From: Limosilactobacillus antri DSM 16041
GTDB lineage: Bacteria; Bacillota; Bacilli; Lactobacillales; Lactobacillaceae
Reading direction: 5' to 3'
DNA length: 64,000 nucleotides
Assembly (NCBI RefSeq): GCF_000160835.1
Contig: NZ_GG700733.1
Coordinates: forward strand, 124,367 to 188,366
Shown in pieces: positions 33,761-42,359 of this stretch. Positions within the stretch are counted from its first letter, which is position 1; each line of letters opens with the position of its first letter. Both the position numbers and the translations under genes were made by a program. Below the pieces are notes generated by a model that had not been told where the DNA came from, did not search any database, and saw only the letters and a list, made by a program, of their open reading frames with translations.

Positions 33761-33819
33761 TTTTATTGCTTCCTTTCAAGCACTTGCTAAACCAAACTTC
33801 TCTTCATACCAAGAATTAA

Positions 33820-34941
33820 TTAGTCACCGGGCTGGTAGTCCTTATCGATAATCAGCACTGGCTTGATGGTCTTGCCAGATACTGAATCAGCGTTGGCTTC
33901 GTTGATCTGGTCGAAGTCGTAGAACTTTTCGGTCTTGTCAAAGTCGAACATACCGAGCTTGTAGAATTCAATCAGCCGTGGAATGTCAACCTGTGGAATC
34001 GAGTCACCCATGTTGACCCCAACGATGGTCCGGTCGGCTGGGCAAAGATCGTTCCAGGTGTTGACGTCAATGTGCTGGGCAGTAACGGCAATCGCAGCCA
34101 GAACCCCACCTTGAGCCAAGGCTTGGATGGCGTCTTCCATTACCTTGGTAACACCGGTAGTATCAACGATGTAGTCAACGCCCTTGCCGTCGGTCAAGTC
34201 TTGGACAGCCTTGACCATATCCCGGTCGTTAGTGTTGATAGCGTCCGTCGCGCCTAACTCCTTCGCCAGTTCCAGCCGTTCTGGTACCCGGTCAATGGCA
34301 ATCACCTTGGTGCAGCCGGAAATCTTACCAGCCATCATGGCGGCCAGGCCAACGGCACCGGTCCCAGTAACCGCGATGGTCGAGCCTGGTTCCGGCTTCA
34401 GGGTGTTGAAGACGGTCCCGGAACCGGTGACGTAACCACAGCCCAGGGGTCCAAGCTTCCGCAGGTCAAGGTCTTTTGGAACCTTAACGGCGTTCCGCTC
34501 CCGAACCACGGTCGTCGTGGTGAATGATGATTGGTCAAACATATCGTCGACCTGGTGACCATCTTCGGTGAAGTGGGCACTGCCGTCAGGACGAACCCCG
34601 GAGAGGTTGTTGGCAGCGTAGTTCAGGCACTTGGTTGGCTTCCCCTTCAAACAGTTGATACAGTTGCCACAGCCGTAGAAGGACAGGATAACGTGGTCAC
34701 CCGGCTTGAAGTCCTTGACTTCGGAGCCGACCTTTTCAACAATCCCGGAACCTTCGTGGCCCAAGATAATTGGGTAGCCGATCTCAGCATCACCCTTCCG
34801 CAGGGCTTCATCGGAGTGGCAGATCCCAGTGGCCACCATGTGAACCTGGAGGTCATCTGGTTGCATCTCTGCCAATTCAACGTCGTCACGAATATCAAAC
34901 TTAGCGCCTTTCTTATCTACAACAGCAGCTTTGATTTTCAT
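33820..34941 (-). CDS. Zinc-dependent alcohol dehydrogenase (MDR, class III-like)
   Basis: 373-residue medium-chain dehydrogenase. Catalytic zinc ligands are in ATGICHSDE (Cys) and GHEGSG (His), the structural zinc site is CGNCINCLKGKPTKC, and the Rossmann motif is GTGAVGL. The length and the long insert (about 115-150) fit the class III/NAD-dependent AdhB-like group found with ALDH in lactobacilli. SD GGAGATG. It probably forms an operon with the downstream ALDH gene. Upstream 260 bp holds a promoter region with no clear operator. Confidence 0.9.
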   Translation of the reverse strand: MKIKAAVVDKKGAKFDIRDDVELAEMQPDDLQVHMVATGICHSDEALRKGDAEIGYPIILGHEGSGIVEKVGSEVKDFKPGDHVILSFYGCGNCINCLKGKPTKCLNYAANNLSGVRPDGSAHFTEDGHQVDDMFDQSSFTTTTVVRERNAVKVPKDLDLRKLGPLGCGYVTGSGTVFNTLKPEPGSTIAVTGTGAVGLAAMMAGKISGCTKVIAIDRVPERLELAKELGATDAINTNDRDMVKAVQDLTDGKGVDYIVDTTGVTKVMEDAIQALAQGGVLAAIAVTAQHIDVNTWNDLCPADRTIVGVNMGDSIPQVDIPRLIEFYKLGMFDFDKTEKFYDFDQINEANADSVSGKTIKPVLIIDKDYQPGD

Positions 34942-35159
34942 AACAATCCATCTCCTTAGAAATATCCAATCGCTTTACAATGTTTAAAGTATCACAAAGT
35001 TGGCGAATGGTTAGAAGATTTTGGCACCGCTTCACTGCTGATAATTGTTACACACCTACTTAGAGTATACTGGACCGCCGCTAAAATTTTGTGAAACTTT
35101 TTTACTTGTCGTATGTTAACCATTTCATATATCCGTCTAGCAAGCCTAATTTACCGCAC

Positions 35160-35197
35160 AAAAAAATCGGCGGTGACCATCAAGGCCGCTGCCGAAG
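35160..35197 (-). terminator. Terminator downstream of the zinc-ribbon gene
   Basis: Minus-strand TCGGCAGCGG.../...CCGCCGA hairpin followed by seven T, just past the zinc-ribbon gene stop. The 34942-35159 stretch shows only AT-rich promoter-like DNA. Confidence 0.65.
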
Positions 35198-35202
35198 TTC
35201 AT

Positions 35203-35511
35203 TTAACCTAATTGTTGTTCACTGGGCCGCACGTGGGCGTGCCGCAAACGGCCAATTTGTTTTTCCCGGCCGTCGTTGACGATAAACTGGTCAGTTGCCC
35301 CGCAGTGAGCGCAACAGACGATAATTTGGTAGCGCTGGGAGTCGTCCCGGTTGGTGTCCATCCAGTTGCGTTCCGCAATGATTAATGGCTCCCGGTGGCA
35401 CCGGTAGCACGGAATTGCCAGCTGGCGGTCCTCACGAAAACCATCCCCGGTTTTGCCGACCATGCCGTAGCGGTCCTCGCCATAAACATTGTCAAAGTTA
35501 TTGTAAAACAT
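35203..35511 (-). CDS. Zinc-ribbon protein, unknown function
   Basis: 102 residues with two CxxC pairs (PCYRCHREP and CCAHCGAT) that should form a zinc ribbon, and no TM or signal peptide. It starts 12 nt after the MFS gene and is probably co-transcribed with it. Not recognised beyond the ribbon. Confidence 0.65.
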   Translation of the reverse strand: MFYNNFDNVYGEDRYGMVGKTGDGFREDRQLAIPCYRCHREPLIIAERNWMDTNRDDSQRYQIIVCCAHCGATDQFIVNDGREKQIGRLRHAHVRPSEQQLG

Positions 35512-35523
35512 TATTCCGCCTTC

Positions 35524-36723
35524 CTAATACTCCTTGGTCGCCGGCCCCTTGCTCCGGACTACTAAGAAAATCACCAGTTCGAGGGCAAAAATTGCCAGCG
35601 CACAGATAATAAACAGCGCCTGGTACGAACTCAAGCCGATTACCACCCCGCCAAAGAGCGGTCCAAAGGCCTTGCCGAGCGAAGAGTAGGCGTTCAAAAT
35701 CCCCTGGTACTTGCCCTTGACGGCTGCCGGCGAGAGACTGTTGACAATCGCCGGCATCGTTGGAATCACCGTCGCCTCACCAATTGTCAGGACGACCATC
35801 GCCAGGATGTACCAGGCGTAGGACTTGGCCACCAGCAGGAGGACGAAGGATAGGGCAATCGTCAGCGTCCCCACGTAAACCAGCAGGTAGGGACTAAGGT
35901 GCCAGCGGTCCAGCCAGGACAGTCCTAGCTGGGCCACGACAATCAGCACCCCGTTGATCGTCCACAACAGGCTGTACTTAGTCATCGAAATCCCCTGCTC
36001 GGTCATGAAGACGGAGAGGTTGCTCGACCACTGCTCATACATCGTCCAGATCACGCACAGGCTGATAAAGAAGGTCCAGCAGATCCAGAGGTTGGCCCGG
36101 GGAATGCTGACCTTGCCCGTCGGTTCCTTGTCTGCCGCAGCAGGCGTACCTGCCGGGACCGGGCTGCCGTTGCCAAAGCAGGTCAGGGTAATTACCGCCA
36201 GAAGCGTATAGAAGACCGTGGTAAAGGCAAACAGCGGGCCCACACTGCCGTGAGCGTACTGGTAAAGCGGACCCACGATCGTTGTCCCAATCACCATCCC
36301 CAGGTTGCTGGCAAAGTACAGCATATTAAAAACATAGCGGCCGTCGCGGCCGACCTTGGTCGCGTAGGAATTAATCATGGTGATAATCCAACCGTTAAAG
36401 AAGCCAATCATCGTCAGTAAGATGGCGTAGATCGGCCAGCCGTTGAAAAAGATCAGCAGGGCGATAATGATGGTCGCCACGACGGTCCCGCCAAACAGCA
36501 GCCAGTGCGGGTTATGCCGGTCAAAGAGGTTGCCGCTTAAATAGCTGCCGACCACGTTCGCACCGGAATAACAGAGCAGTACGATTCCAGACATCGTCAG
36601 TGTTTCGTGGAGCTGCTCGTGCATGTAAATAGTGGTCAGCGGCCAGACAAAACTGTTGCCGAGACTGCTGATAAACATACTGATTAACAACCACTTTAAC
36701 TTCACCGCGTTCTGCGTTTGCAT
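35524..36723 (-). CDS. MFS transporter
   Basis: 399 residues from ATG 36723 (SD GGAGGTGG); the GTG three codons upstream lies in the SD and is rejected. About 12 hydrophobic segments with a Major Facilitator motif A-like LSGNLFDRHNPH (about 62-73) and a central loop around residue 190-205 rich in Pro/Ala/Lys. It could be a drug or metabolite exporter. No specific substrate motif is seen. Confidence 0.88.
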   Translation of the reverse strand: MQTQNAVKLKWLLISMFISSLGNSFVWPLTTIYMHEQLHETLTMSGIVLLCYSGANVVGSYLSGNLFDRHNPHWLLFGGTVVATIIIALLIFFNGWPIYAILLTMIGFFNGWIITMINSYATKVGRDGRYVFNMLYFASNLGMVIGTTIVGPLYQYAHGSVGPLFAFTTVFYTLLAVITLTCFGNGSPVPAGTPAAADKEPTGKVSIPRANLWICWTFFISLCVIWTMYEQWSSNLSVFMTEQGISMTKYSLLWTINGVLIVVAQLGLSWLDRWHLSPYLLVYVGTLTIALSFVLLLVAKSYAWYILAMVVLTIGEATVIPTMPAIVNSLSPAAVKGKYQGILNAYSSLGKAFGPLFGGVVIGLSSYQALFIICALAIFALELVIFLVVRSKGPATKEY

Positions 36724-36783
36724 CCTCGCCACCTCCAGGATAGATTCTTCGCCACAAGCACTTGCGTTATTTGTATTCCGCGA

Positions 36784-36832
36784 AAATAAACCCTAAATCG
36801 ACTAACCGCTAGTCAATTTAGAGTTTGTTTTT
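36784..36832 (-). terminator. dnaB terminator
   Basis: Minus-strand CTCTAAATTGACTA/TTAGTCGATTTAGGG hairpin then TTTATTTT. It ends the gdpP-rplI-dnaB unit. Confidence 0.7.
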
Positions 36833-36835
36833 TCC

Positions 36836-38251
36836 CTACTGGTGGTCCTCCGGGACGTAAGCGACGGACGCAAACTTGTTATACGACTTGGCAAACAAGA
36901 GCTTGACCGTCCCCCGCGGGCCACTACGGTTCTTTTCAATAATGACTTCAACTTCACTGACGTTGGCCGCGTCGGCATCGTCCTCCTGTTGGGCCGGACT
37001 GCCGCCCTGCTGGTCCTCGTCATCATCCCCCTCGTGCTCGTAGTAATCGTCACGGTAGAGGAAGCTGACAATATCGGCATCCTGTTCGATCGACCCGGAT
37101 TCACGAATGTCGGACAGCACCGGCCGCTTGTCCTGTCGCTGTTCGACTCCCCGGGAAAGCTGGGAAAGGGCAATGACCGGTACTTCCAATTCCTTAGCGA
37201 GCTTCTTGAGCTGCCGGGAAATCTCGGAAACTTCCTGCTGACGGTTGTCGGGGTTGCTCCCTTCAATCAGCTGAAGGTAGTCGATCACGATCAAGCCCAG
37301 GTTACCCTTTTCCTTGGCGAGGCGCCGGCACCGGGCCCGGATTTCGGCCACCTTTACCCCGGGCGTGTCGTCAATGTAAATTTGGGCGTTCGACAGGGTC
37401 CCCATCGCCATGTACATACTCTCCCACTCTTCCGGGGTCAGCTGCCCCGTCCGCAGGTGGTTGGCGTTGATGTTGCCCTCGGCACACAGCATCCGGTTAA
37501 CCAGTGACTCCGCCCCCATTTCCAGGCTGAAGATTGCCACCGTGGTTCGCTTGCCGTCCTCGGTCCGGGTGGCGACGTTCTGGGCAATGTTCAGTGCGAA
37601 GGCGGTCTTCCCCACGGCCGGCCGGGCAGCGATGATGACCAGCTCATCCTTATGTAAGCCGGTCGTCATCTCGTCCAGCTGCTGGTAGCCGGTTTTCAGG
37701 CCGGTAACGTCGCTCTGCTGCTGGGACAGCTCGTCAATGTGGCTTAGGGATTCATCCAGGACCGTGCTGATTTTCTTGAAGGAGGTCTGACTACTCCCCT
37801 CAGATACCTGCATCACGTCCCGCTCGGCCGTATCAAGCAGGTCGCCGAGCTGCTGGTTGTCAGCGTAGCTATCGTTGATAATCTTCGTCGCCACTTCAAT
37901 CAGCCGGCGCCGGGTCGCCTTATCATGAACAATTTTGGCGTAGTAGCTGACGTCGCGCGCGGACGGCACTGACGAGGCCAGCTCCGCGATGTAGGCAGGG
38001 CCGCCGACGTTTTCCGACTGCTTGTCCTTCATCAGGGCACTATTCATCGTAATCGGATCAATTGGCTGGTCGTTCTCATACAGGTCGACCATTTTTTCAA
38101 AAATAATTTGGTGGGCCCGGCGGTAAAAATCGGGGGCTTCCAAATATTCCATTGCATCGGCCAGCGCGTTTTTACTTAAAAAAGCAGCTCCCAGAACTGC
38201 TTTTTCAGCTTCAAGATCGCGGGGCTCTTCTTGCATGGGTGCATTATCCAT
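36836..38251 (-). CDS. dnaB: Replicative DNA helicase DnaB (DnaC in Bacillus naming)
   Basis: 471 residues: N-terminal DnaB-N domain (about 10-110), RecA-like ATPase with Walker A ARPAVGKT (about 207-214), Walker B LGLIVIDYLQLI, and SQLSRGVEQR as the arginine-finger helix. An acidic, Gln/Asp-rich insertion (about 405-430, EHEGDDDEDQQGG) lies near the C-terminal end of the ATPase. It loads at the fork and unwinds DNA 5'-3'. Same order (gdpP-rplI-dnaB) as in Bacillus. Confidence 0.96.
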   Translation of the reverse strand: MDNAPMQEEPRDLEAEKAVLGAAFLSKNALADAMEYLEAPDFYRRAHQIIFEKMVDLYENDQPIDPITMNSALMKDKQSENVGGPAYIAELASSVPSARDVSYYAKIVHDKATRRRLIEVATKIINDSYADNQQLGDLLDTAERDVMQVSEGSSQTSFKKISTVLDESLSHIDELSQQQSDVTGLKTGYQQLDEMTTGLHKDELVIIAARPAVGKTAFALNIAQNVATRTEDGKRTTVAIFSLEMGAESLVNRMLCAEGNINANHLRTGQLTPEEWESMYMAMGTLSNAQIYIDDTPGVKVAEIRARCRRLAKEKGNLGLIVIDYLQLIEGSNPDNRQQEVSEISRQLKKLAKELEVPVIALSQLSRGVEQRQDKRPVLSDIRESGSIEQDADIVSFLYRDDYYEHEGDDDEDQQGGSPAQQEDDADAANVSEVEVIIEKNRSGPRGTVKLLFAKSYNKFASVAYVPEDHQ

Positions 38252-38283
38252 AGCAATACCGCTCCTTTGACGTTAATTGCAAA

Positions 38284-38736
38284 CTACTTTTCCGCAATGT
38301 GTACCCGGATTTCTGCCGTGACCTCGGGATGCAGCTTGATTGGCACGTTGACGTAGCCCAAGGCCTTGATTGGTGCTGCCAACTCAATCTTGCGCTTGTC
38401 AATCTTGACCTGGTACTGCTTTTCCAGGGCCGTCGCGATTTGCTTGGTGGAAATGGAGCCAAACATCCGGCCATCAGTTCCGGCCTTCCCGCTCAATTCA
38501 ACGACGGTCTTGTCATTTTCCAAGACCTTCTTGACCTGCTGGGCCTCCGCCAACTCTTCCTCGGCGTGCTTTTCTTCGGCCCGCTTTTGGCCCGCCAGCT
38601 GGCTCATGGCTGATTTGGTGGCCTGCTTGGCCAGGCCCCGCTTAATGAGGTAGTTTTGGGCGTAACCGTCAGGAACGTCCTTCACTTGACCCCGCTTGCC
38701 GCGTCCGCGAACATCTTGAGTAAAAATAACTTTCAT
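38284..38736 (-). CDS. rplI: 50S ribosomal protein L9
   Basis: 150 residues, normal length. N-terminal MKVIFTQDVRGRGKRGQVK and the conserved NYLIKRGLA-like segment lead into the long central helix. Start ATG 38736 with SD GGAGTGAC. It lies between gdpP and dnaB as in most Firmicutes. Confidence 0.96.
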   Translation of the reverse strand: MKVIFTQDVRGRGKRGQVKDVPDGYAQNYLIKRGLAKQATKSAMSQLAGQKRAEEKHAEEELAEAQQVKKVLENDKTVVELSGKAGTDGRMFGSISTKQIATALEKQYQVKIDKRKIELAAPIKALGYVNVPIKLHPEVTAEIRVHIAEK

Positions 38737-38741
38737 TCTTG

Positions 38742-40763
38742 TCACTCCTCTGTCTTTTCGTCATCCTTAGCGGCCCGCTGGTGGAGCAGGTCCAACAGTT
38801 CCTGCTTGACCTCCGCAACGGTTTTCCCGCTAATCTGGGTTGCGGCGTTGGCTAAGTGGCCACCGCCACCCATTTTTTCCATAATTACTTGAACGTTAAG
38901 GTCCCCCATCGACCGGGCCGAAACCCCGACCTTGCCATCAGCGCGCTTGGTAATCACAAACGACGCGTCAACGTTGGCAATCTGCAGGAGCATATCCGCC
39001 GCCTGGGCCGCCGTGACTGAATCATAGTAGCGGTCCTCTTCACCGGTACAGATGGCGGTCTGGTCGTTGATCTCCGCCCGGGCCAGCAGGTGGTTGCGCT
39101 GCATAAAGCTCTGCGAATCTTCCTTCATAAAGGACTGGATCAGCATCCCGTCAGCACCGGCCGACCGGAGATAGCTGGCCGCGTCAAAGGTCCGCGTCCC
39201 CGCGCTCTTGGTAAAGGACTTGGTATCGATCTGAATCCCCGTCAGCATGGTGGTCGCTTCGAGCTTGTTCAGCCCTTCGCCTTCCCGCGGCTGGTACTCA
39301 AACATTTCGGTAATTAGCTCACAGGTCGACGAGGCATACGGCTCAATGTAGACCAGCAGCGGATTTTCGGGGAACTCCTCGCCCCGCCGGTGGTGGTCAA
39401 TGATGACCAGCCGGTTTTGCAGCTTTTCGTACAGGGCCGGCGAGATCGTAATGCTCTCCTTGGCGTGGTCAACCATCACCAGGAGGCTGTTGTCAGTCGC
39501 CTTTTCCAGGGCCGCGCTGGGGGTAATGATGTGGTCCTTGATGCTCTGGTAGTTATCAACTTCCCGCATCAGGCGCTGGATGTCGGAATGTTGGTGCTCG
39601 TCGTCAACGACGATCCAGCACTCCTTGCCGTTCATCTCCGCGATCCGACGAATCCCCAGGCAGGCCCCTAATGAATCCATGTCGGGCTTTTTGTGGCCCA
39701 TAACAAAGAGCTGGTCCGCCTGGTCAATCAACTCCTTCAGGGCCTGGCTAATCATCCGAGCCCGCACCCGGGTCCGTTTCTCCATCGGGTTGGTCTTCCC
39801 ACCGTAGAAGCGAGCCGGCTGGTCCTGGGCCCGGACAACGACCTGGTCGCCACCCCGGCCTAATGCCAGGTCAAGGTTATCCTGGGCGGTGTCCGCCAGC
39901 TTAATCAGGTTATTTTCCCCATAGGAAATCCCGACACTCAGGGTGACCGGGGAGTTTTGCTGGGAGGTATTCTCCCGAATAATATCCAGGATCTTGAACT
40001 TCTTTTGCTCTAACTCCTGGAGTGCGCTCTGGTGACCGATGATCAGATAGTTATCATCATCGATGACCTTCATCAATAACTGGTTTTCCTGGGCCCACTT
40101 GCTGATTTCCGACGTGACGTAGTTGTGCAGGTTTGAAACGTCAGAATCGTTCATCCCCTGGATCAGCTCGTCATAGTTATCCAGGTAGATGTTGCCGAGG
40201 AAGATCTGCTCCTGCTTAAACCGTTTGCTGATTTGTTCATACTTGGTGACGTCCATCAAGTAAATCACCTGGTGCTGCTTTTGCACCAGGAAGTCAAATT
40301 GCCGGTCCCGCCAGGTCACTACTTGAGGCTTCGTTTCATCCGCATGCTGCTGGACTAGCCGCGCTAATTCTTCATCAACTTCCGCCAGCGACTTGCCGAC
40401 GACCCGCTTCAGAGGAAAATACCGGGCCATGTAGGGGTTGATCCACTCCACTTCCTGGTGCCGGTTGAGCATGATTAAACCCACCGGCATTTCCAAGAGG
40501 GCCTCTTGCTGCCCCTGCTTAATCTGGTAGACCAGGTGGTTTAGGTACTCGTTCGCGTCGATGACCAGCCGCCGCAGCTGTTTAACACTGGTGAAGCCGC
40601 CAATTAAGGCAATCACCAGCACGACAATGCCCACGACCCAGTTGAGAGTGAAGGCAAAGCACAGGCTCAGGATGGTCAATAATAACAAATAGCAGACGTT
40701 CCAGCGGACCGCTGGGTGTTTAAAATAAAACAGCCAGTTTTCACGACTGAAAAACTTGTGCAT
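38742..40763 (-). CDS. gdpP: Cyclic-di-AMP phosphodiesterase GdpP
   Basis: 673 residues: two N-terminal TM helices (about 20-60), a PAS-like domain, a degenerate GGDEF domain (about 175-300, no GGDEF sequence), and DHH/DHHA1 with GHKKPDMDSLGACLG, VMVDHAKES, IDHHRRG and the C-terminal GGGGHLANAA. It hydrolyses c-di-AMP to pApA, linking potassium, osmotic and cell-wall control. SD GGGAGG. Full length and intact. Confidence 0.95.
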   Translation of the reverse strand: MHKFFSRENWLFYFKHPAVRWNVCYLLLLTILSLCFAFTLNWVVGIVVLVIALIGGFTSVKQLRRLVIDANEYLNHLVYQIKQGQQEALLEMPVGLIMLNRHQEVEWINPYMARYFPLKRVVGKSLAEVDEELARLVQQHADETKPQVVTWRDRQFDFLVQKQHQVIYLMDVTKYEQISKRFKQEQIFLGNIYLDNYDELIQGMNDSDVSNLHNYVTSEISKWAQENQLLMKVIDDDNYLIIGHQSALQELEQKKFKILDIIRENTSQQNSPVTLSVGISYGENNLIKLADTAQDNLDLALGRGGDQVVVRAQDQPARFYGGKTNPMEKRTRVRARMISQALKELIDQADQLFVMGHKKPDMDSLGACLGIRRIAEMNGKECWIVVDDEHQHSDIQRLMREVDNYQSIKDHIITPSAALEKATDNSLLVMVDHAKESITISPALYEKLQNRLVIIDHHRRGEEFPENPLLVYIEPYASSTCELITEMFEYQPREGEGLNKLEATTMLTGIQIDTKSFTKSAGTRTFDAASYLRSAGADGMLIQSFMKEDSQSFMQRNHLLARAEINDQTAICTGEEDRYYDSVTAAQAADMLLQIANVDASFVITKRADGKVGVSARSMGDLNVQVIMEKMGGGGHLANAATQISGKTVAEVKQELLDLLHQRAAKDDEKTEE

Positions 40764-40938
40764 AATAATCCTCCCAAAAGGGAATCGTTTCTCCCAATTT
40801 TCTTGGATAAACCTATCATATCACATCCGGCGACAACAAGCCCTACCAAAGCGCTAATCAACCCGGCAGATTTCAACAAGGCAGCGCACTGCACGCGGGA
40901 GCGCTGAATTAATTCGACCGTTATTAGGCAAACAAAAA

Positions 40939-40978
40939 AGAGTGAAGCGTCGGCCATAGCGGCCCCGCTTCACTCTCC
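40939..40978 (-). terminator. rpsR terminator
   Basis: GAGTGAAGCG.GGCC and GGCC.CGCTTCACTC arms with a TTTTTT on the minus-strand side, after the rpsR stop. Confidence 0.8.
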
Positions 40979-40989
40979 TTAATCACGAA

Positions 40990-41226
40990 CTAGTCTTCAG
41001 CGACGAATGGCAAAAGACCCATAATCCGTGCACGCTTAATAGCGATAGTTAACTTACGTTGGTTCTTAGCACTGGTACCAGTGACCCGGCGTGGTAAAAT
41101 CTTACCCCGTTCGGAAATGAACCGCCGTAATAAGTCAGTATCCTTGTAATCGATGTATTCGATGTGGTTAGCGGCGATGAAGTCGACCTTGCGACGACGA
41201 CGACCGCCCCGACGTTGTTGTGCCAT
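40990..41226 (-). CDS. rpsR: 30S ribosomal protein S18
   Basis: 78 residues, typical S18: Arg-rich N-terminus [56 protein letters not shown]. Last gene of the rpsF-ssb-rpsR operon. Confidence 0.97.
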   Translation of the reverse strand: MAQQRRGGRRRRKVDFIAANHIEYIDYKDTDLLRRFISERGKILPRRVTGTSAKNQRKLTIAIKRARIMGLLPFVAED

Positions 41227-41258
41227 GAAATTACCCTCCTATCTTGGTAAAAATTTAG

Positions 41259-41834
41259 TTAGAATGGCAATTCATCATCCGACACGTCAATCTTTTGTTC
41301 GCCGTCATTATTGCTATTGCCGGCGGAGAACGGCGCGTCGTTATTAGCAGGGGTGTTGCCACCAAAGCCGTTGTTTGATGATGGATTCCCTTGAGGAGCA
41401 TTGTTAGTCTGTGGCTGATTACCACCGAATTGCTGTTGGGACTGACCAGCAAACGGTTGATTGCTGCCATTGTTAAATGGTTGCTGCTGGCTGCCCTGGT
41501 TCATCCCGCCATTTTGCCGGGGTTCAAGCAATGCGAAGTTATCAACGACAACCTCAGTGACGTACACCCGGTTGCCCTGCTGGTTTTCGTAGTTCCGGGT
41601 TTGAATCCGGCCCTCAATGCCAACCAGGGAACCCTTGTGGGTAAAGTTGCTGAAGTTTTCCGCGGACTTACGCCAGATGACGCAGTTGACAAAGTCGGCG
41701 TCCCGGTCCCCATTCTGGTTCCGGAATTGCCGGTCAACGGCCAGGGTAAATGACACTACCGCTGTCCCGCTCGTCGTGTACCGCAACTCAGGATCTCTCG
41801 TTAAACGCCCAGTTAAGACTGCACGATTAATCAT
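41259..41834 (-). CDS. ssb: Single-stranded DNA-binding protein
   Basis: 191 residues: OB fold (1-105) starting [19 protein letters not shown], a Gln/Asn/Gly-rich linker and the acidic partner-binding tail DVSDDELPF. It binds ssDNA at forks and recruits repair and replication proteins. Between rpsF and rpsR as in Bacillus. Confidence 0.96.
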   Translation of the reverse strand: MINRAVLTGRLTRDPELRYTTSGTAVVSFTLAVDRQFRNQNGDRDADFVNCVIWRKSAENFSNFTHKGSLVGIEGRIQTRNYENQQGNRVYVTEVVVDNFALLEPRQNGGMNQGSQQQPFNNGSNQPFAGQSQQQFGGNQPQTNNAPQGNPSSNNGFGGNTPANNDAPFSAGNSNNDGEQKIDVSDDELPF

Positions 41835-41869
41835 TGATCGTTCTCCTCTCTATTAAATTGACAATCTAA

Positions 41870-42166
41870 TTAAGCATCAAGCTTAACGATCATGTGACGT
41901 AGGATATCGTCACTGAACTTTGAAAGACGGTCAAATTCGTTTAATGCTTCGTCAGTGTCAGTAGTCAAAGTAACTACGTGGTAAGTACCTTCAGTGTACT
42001 TGTCGATTGGGTAAGCAAAACGACGAGTCGACCAGTCCTTTGATTCAGCGATGTCTGCACCATTGTCCGTTAAAACCTTGTCGAACCGTTCTACCAGTTC
42101 GCTCTTTGCTGATTCTTCGATGTCAGGACGAATGATGTAAGTAATTTCATATTTACGTGTTTCCAT
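41870..42166 (-). CDS. rpsF: 30S ribosomal protein S6
   Basis: 98 residues: [33 protein letters not shown], complete fold. SD AAGGAGGTG. First gene of the rpsF-ssb-rpsR operon. Confidence 0.97.
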   Translation of the reverse strand: METRKYEITYIIRPDIEESAKSELVERFDKVLTDNGADIAESKDWSTRRFAYPIDKYTEGTYHVVTLTTDTDEALNEFDRLSKFSDDILRHMIVKLDA

Positions 42167-42193
42167 GAATGTTACACCTCCTTATGGACTCTG

Positions 42194-42218
42194 GTTCTTC
42201 TTACCAGTGAAGAAGAAC
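42194..42218 (-). promoter_or_regulatory. Hairpin in the rpsF leader, candidate S6:S18 autoregulatory RNA
   Basis: Perfect 9-bp stem GTTCTTCTT/AAGAAGAAC with a 7-nt loop, between the rpsF promoter and its SD. An S6:S18-binding leader structure is known for many rpsF operons. The specific bulge motif is not verified here. Confidence 0.35.
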
Positions 42219-42257
42219 AAGGAGAGTAGACGTCTGTACGTATACTCACAGATATAA

Positions 42258-42286
42258 AATATAGCATAAAGCACGCTTTAAAACAA
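42258..42286 (-). promoter_or_regulatory. rpsF operon promoter
   Basis: Minus-strand TTGTTT (42281-42286) and TATATT (42258-42263), spacer 17 bp. Confidence 0.6.
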
Positions 42287-42301
42287 GGTACAGATAACGA
42301 G

Positions 42302-42350
42302 AAATCCTGCGGGTTGCGGCTACTTAATATATACGCACCCCACAGGATTT
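42302..42350 (-). terminator. gyrA terminator
   Basis: AAATCCTG/CAGGATTT outer stem with GGGT.GCG/CGC.ACCC inner stem, after the gyrA stop. Confidence 0.7.
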
Positions 42351-42359
42351 TGCACTTAA

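Noticed and set aside
34947..34990. cre site upstream of the zinc ADH
   Set aside because: TGTAAAGCGATTGG is offset by one base from the consensus and lacks the right half.
40676..40957. 93-codon minus-strand frame overlapping the start of gdpP
   Set aside because: Overlaps the gdpP N-terminus and promoter, no SD, no domain.
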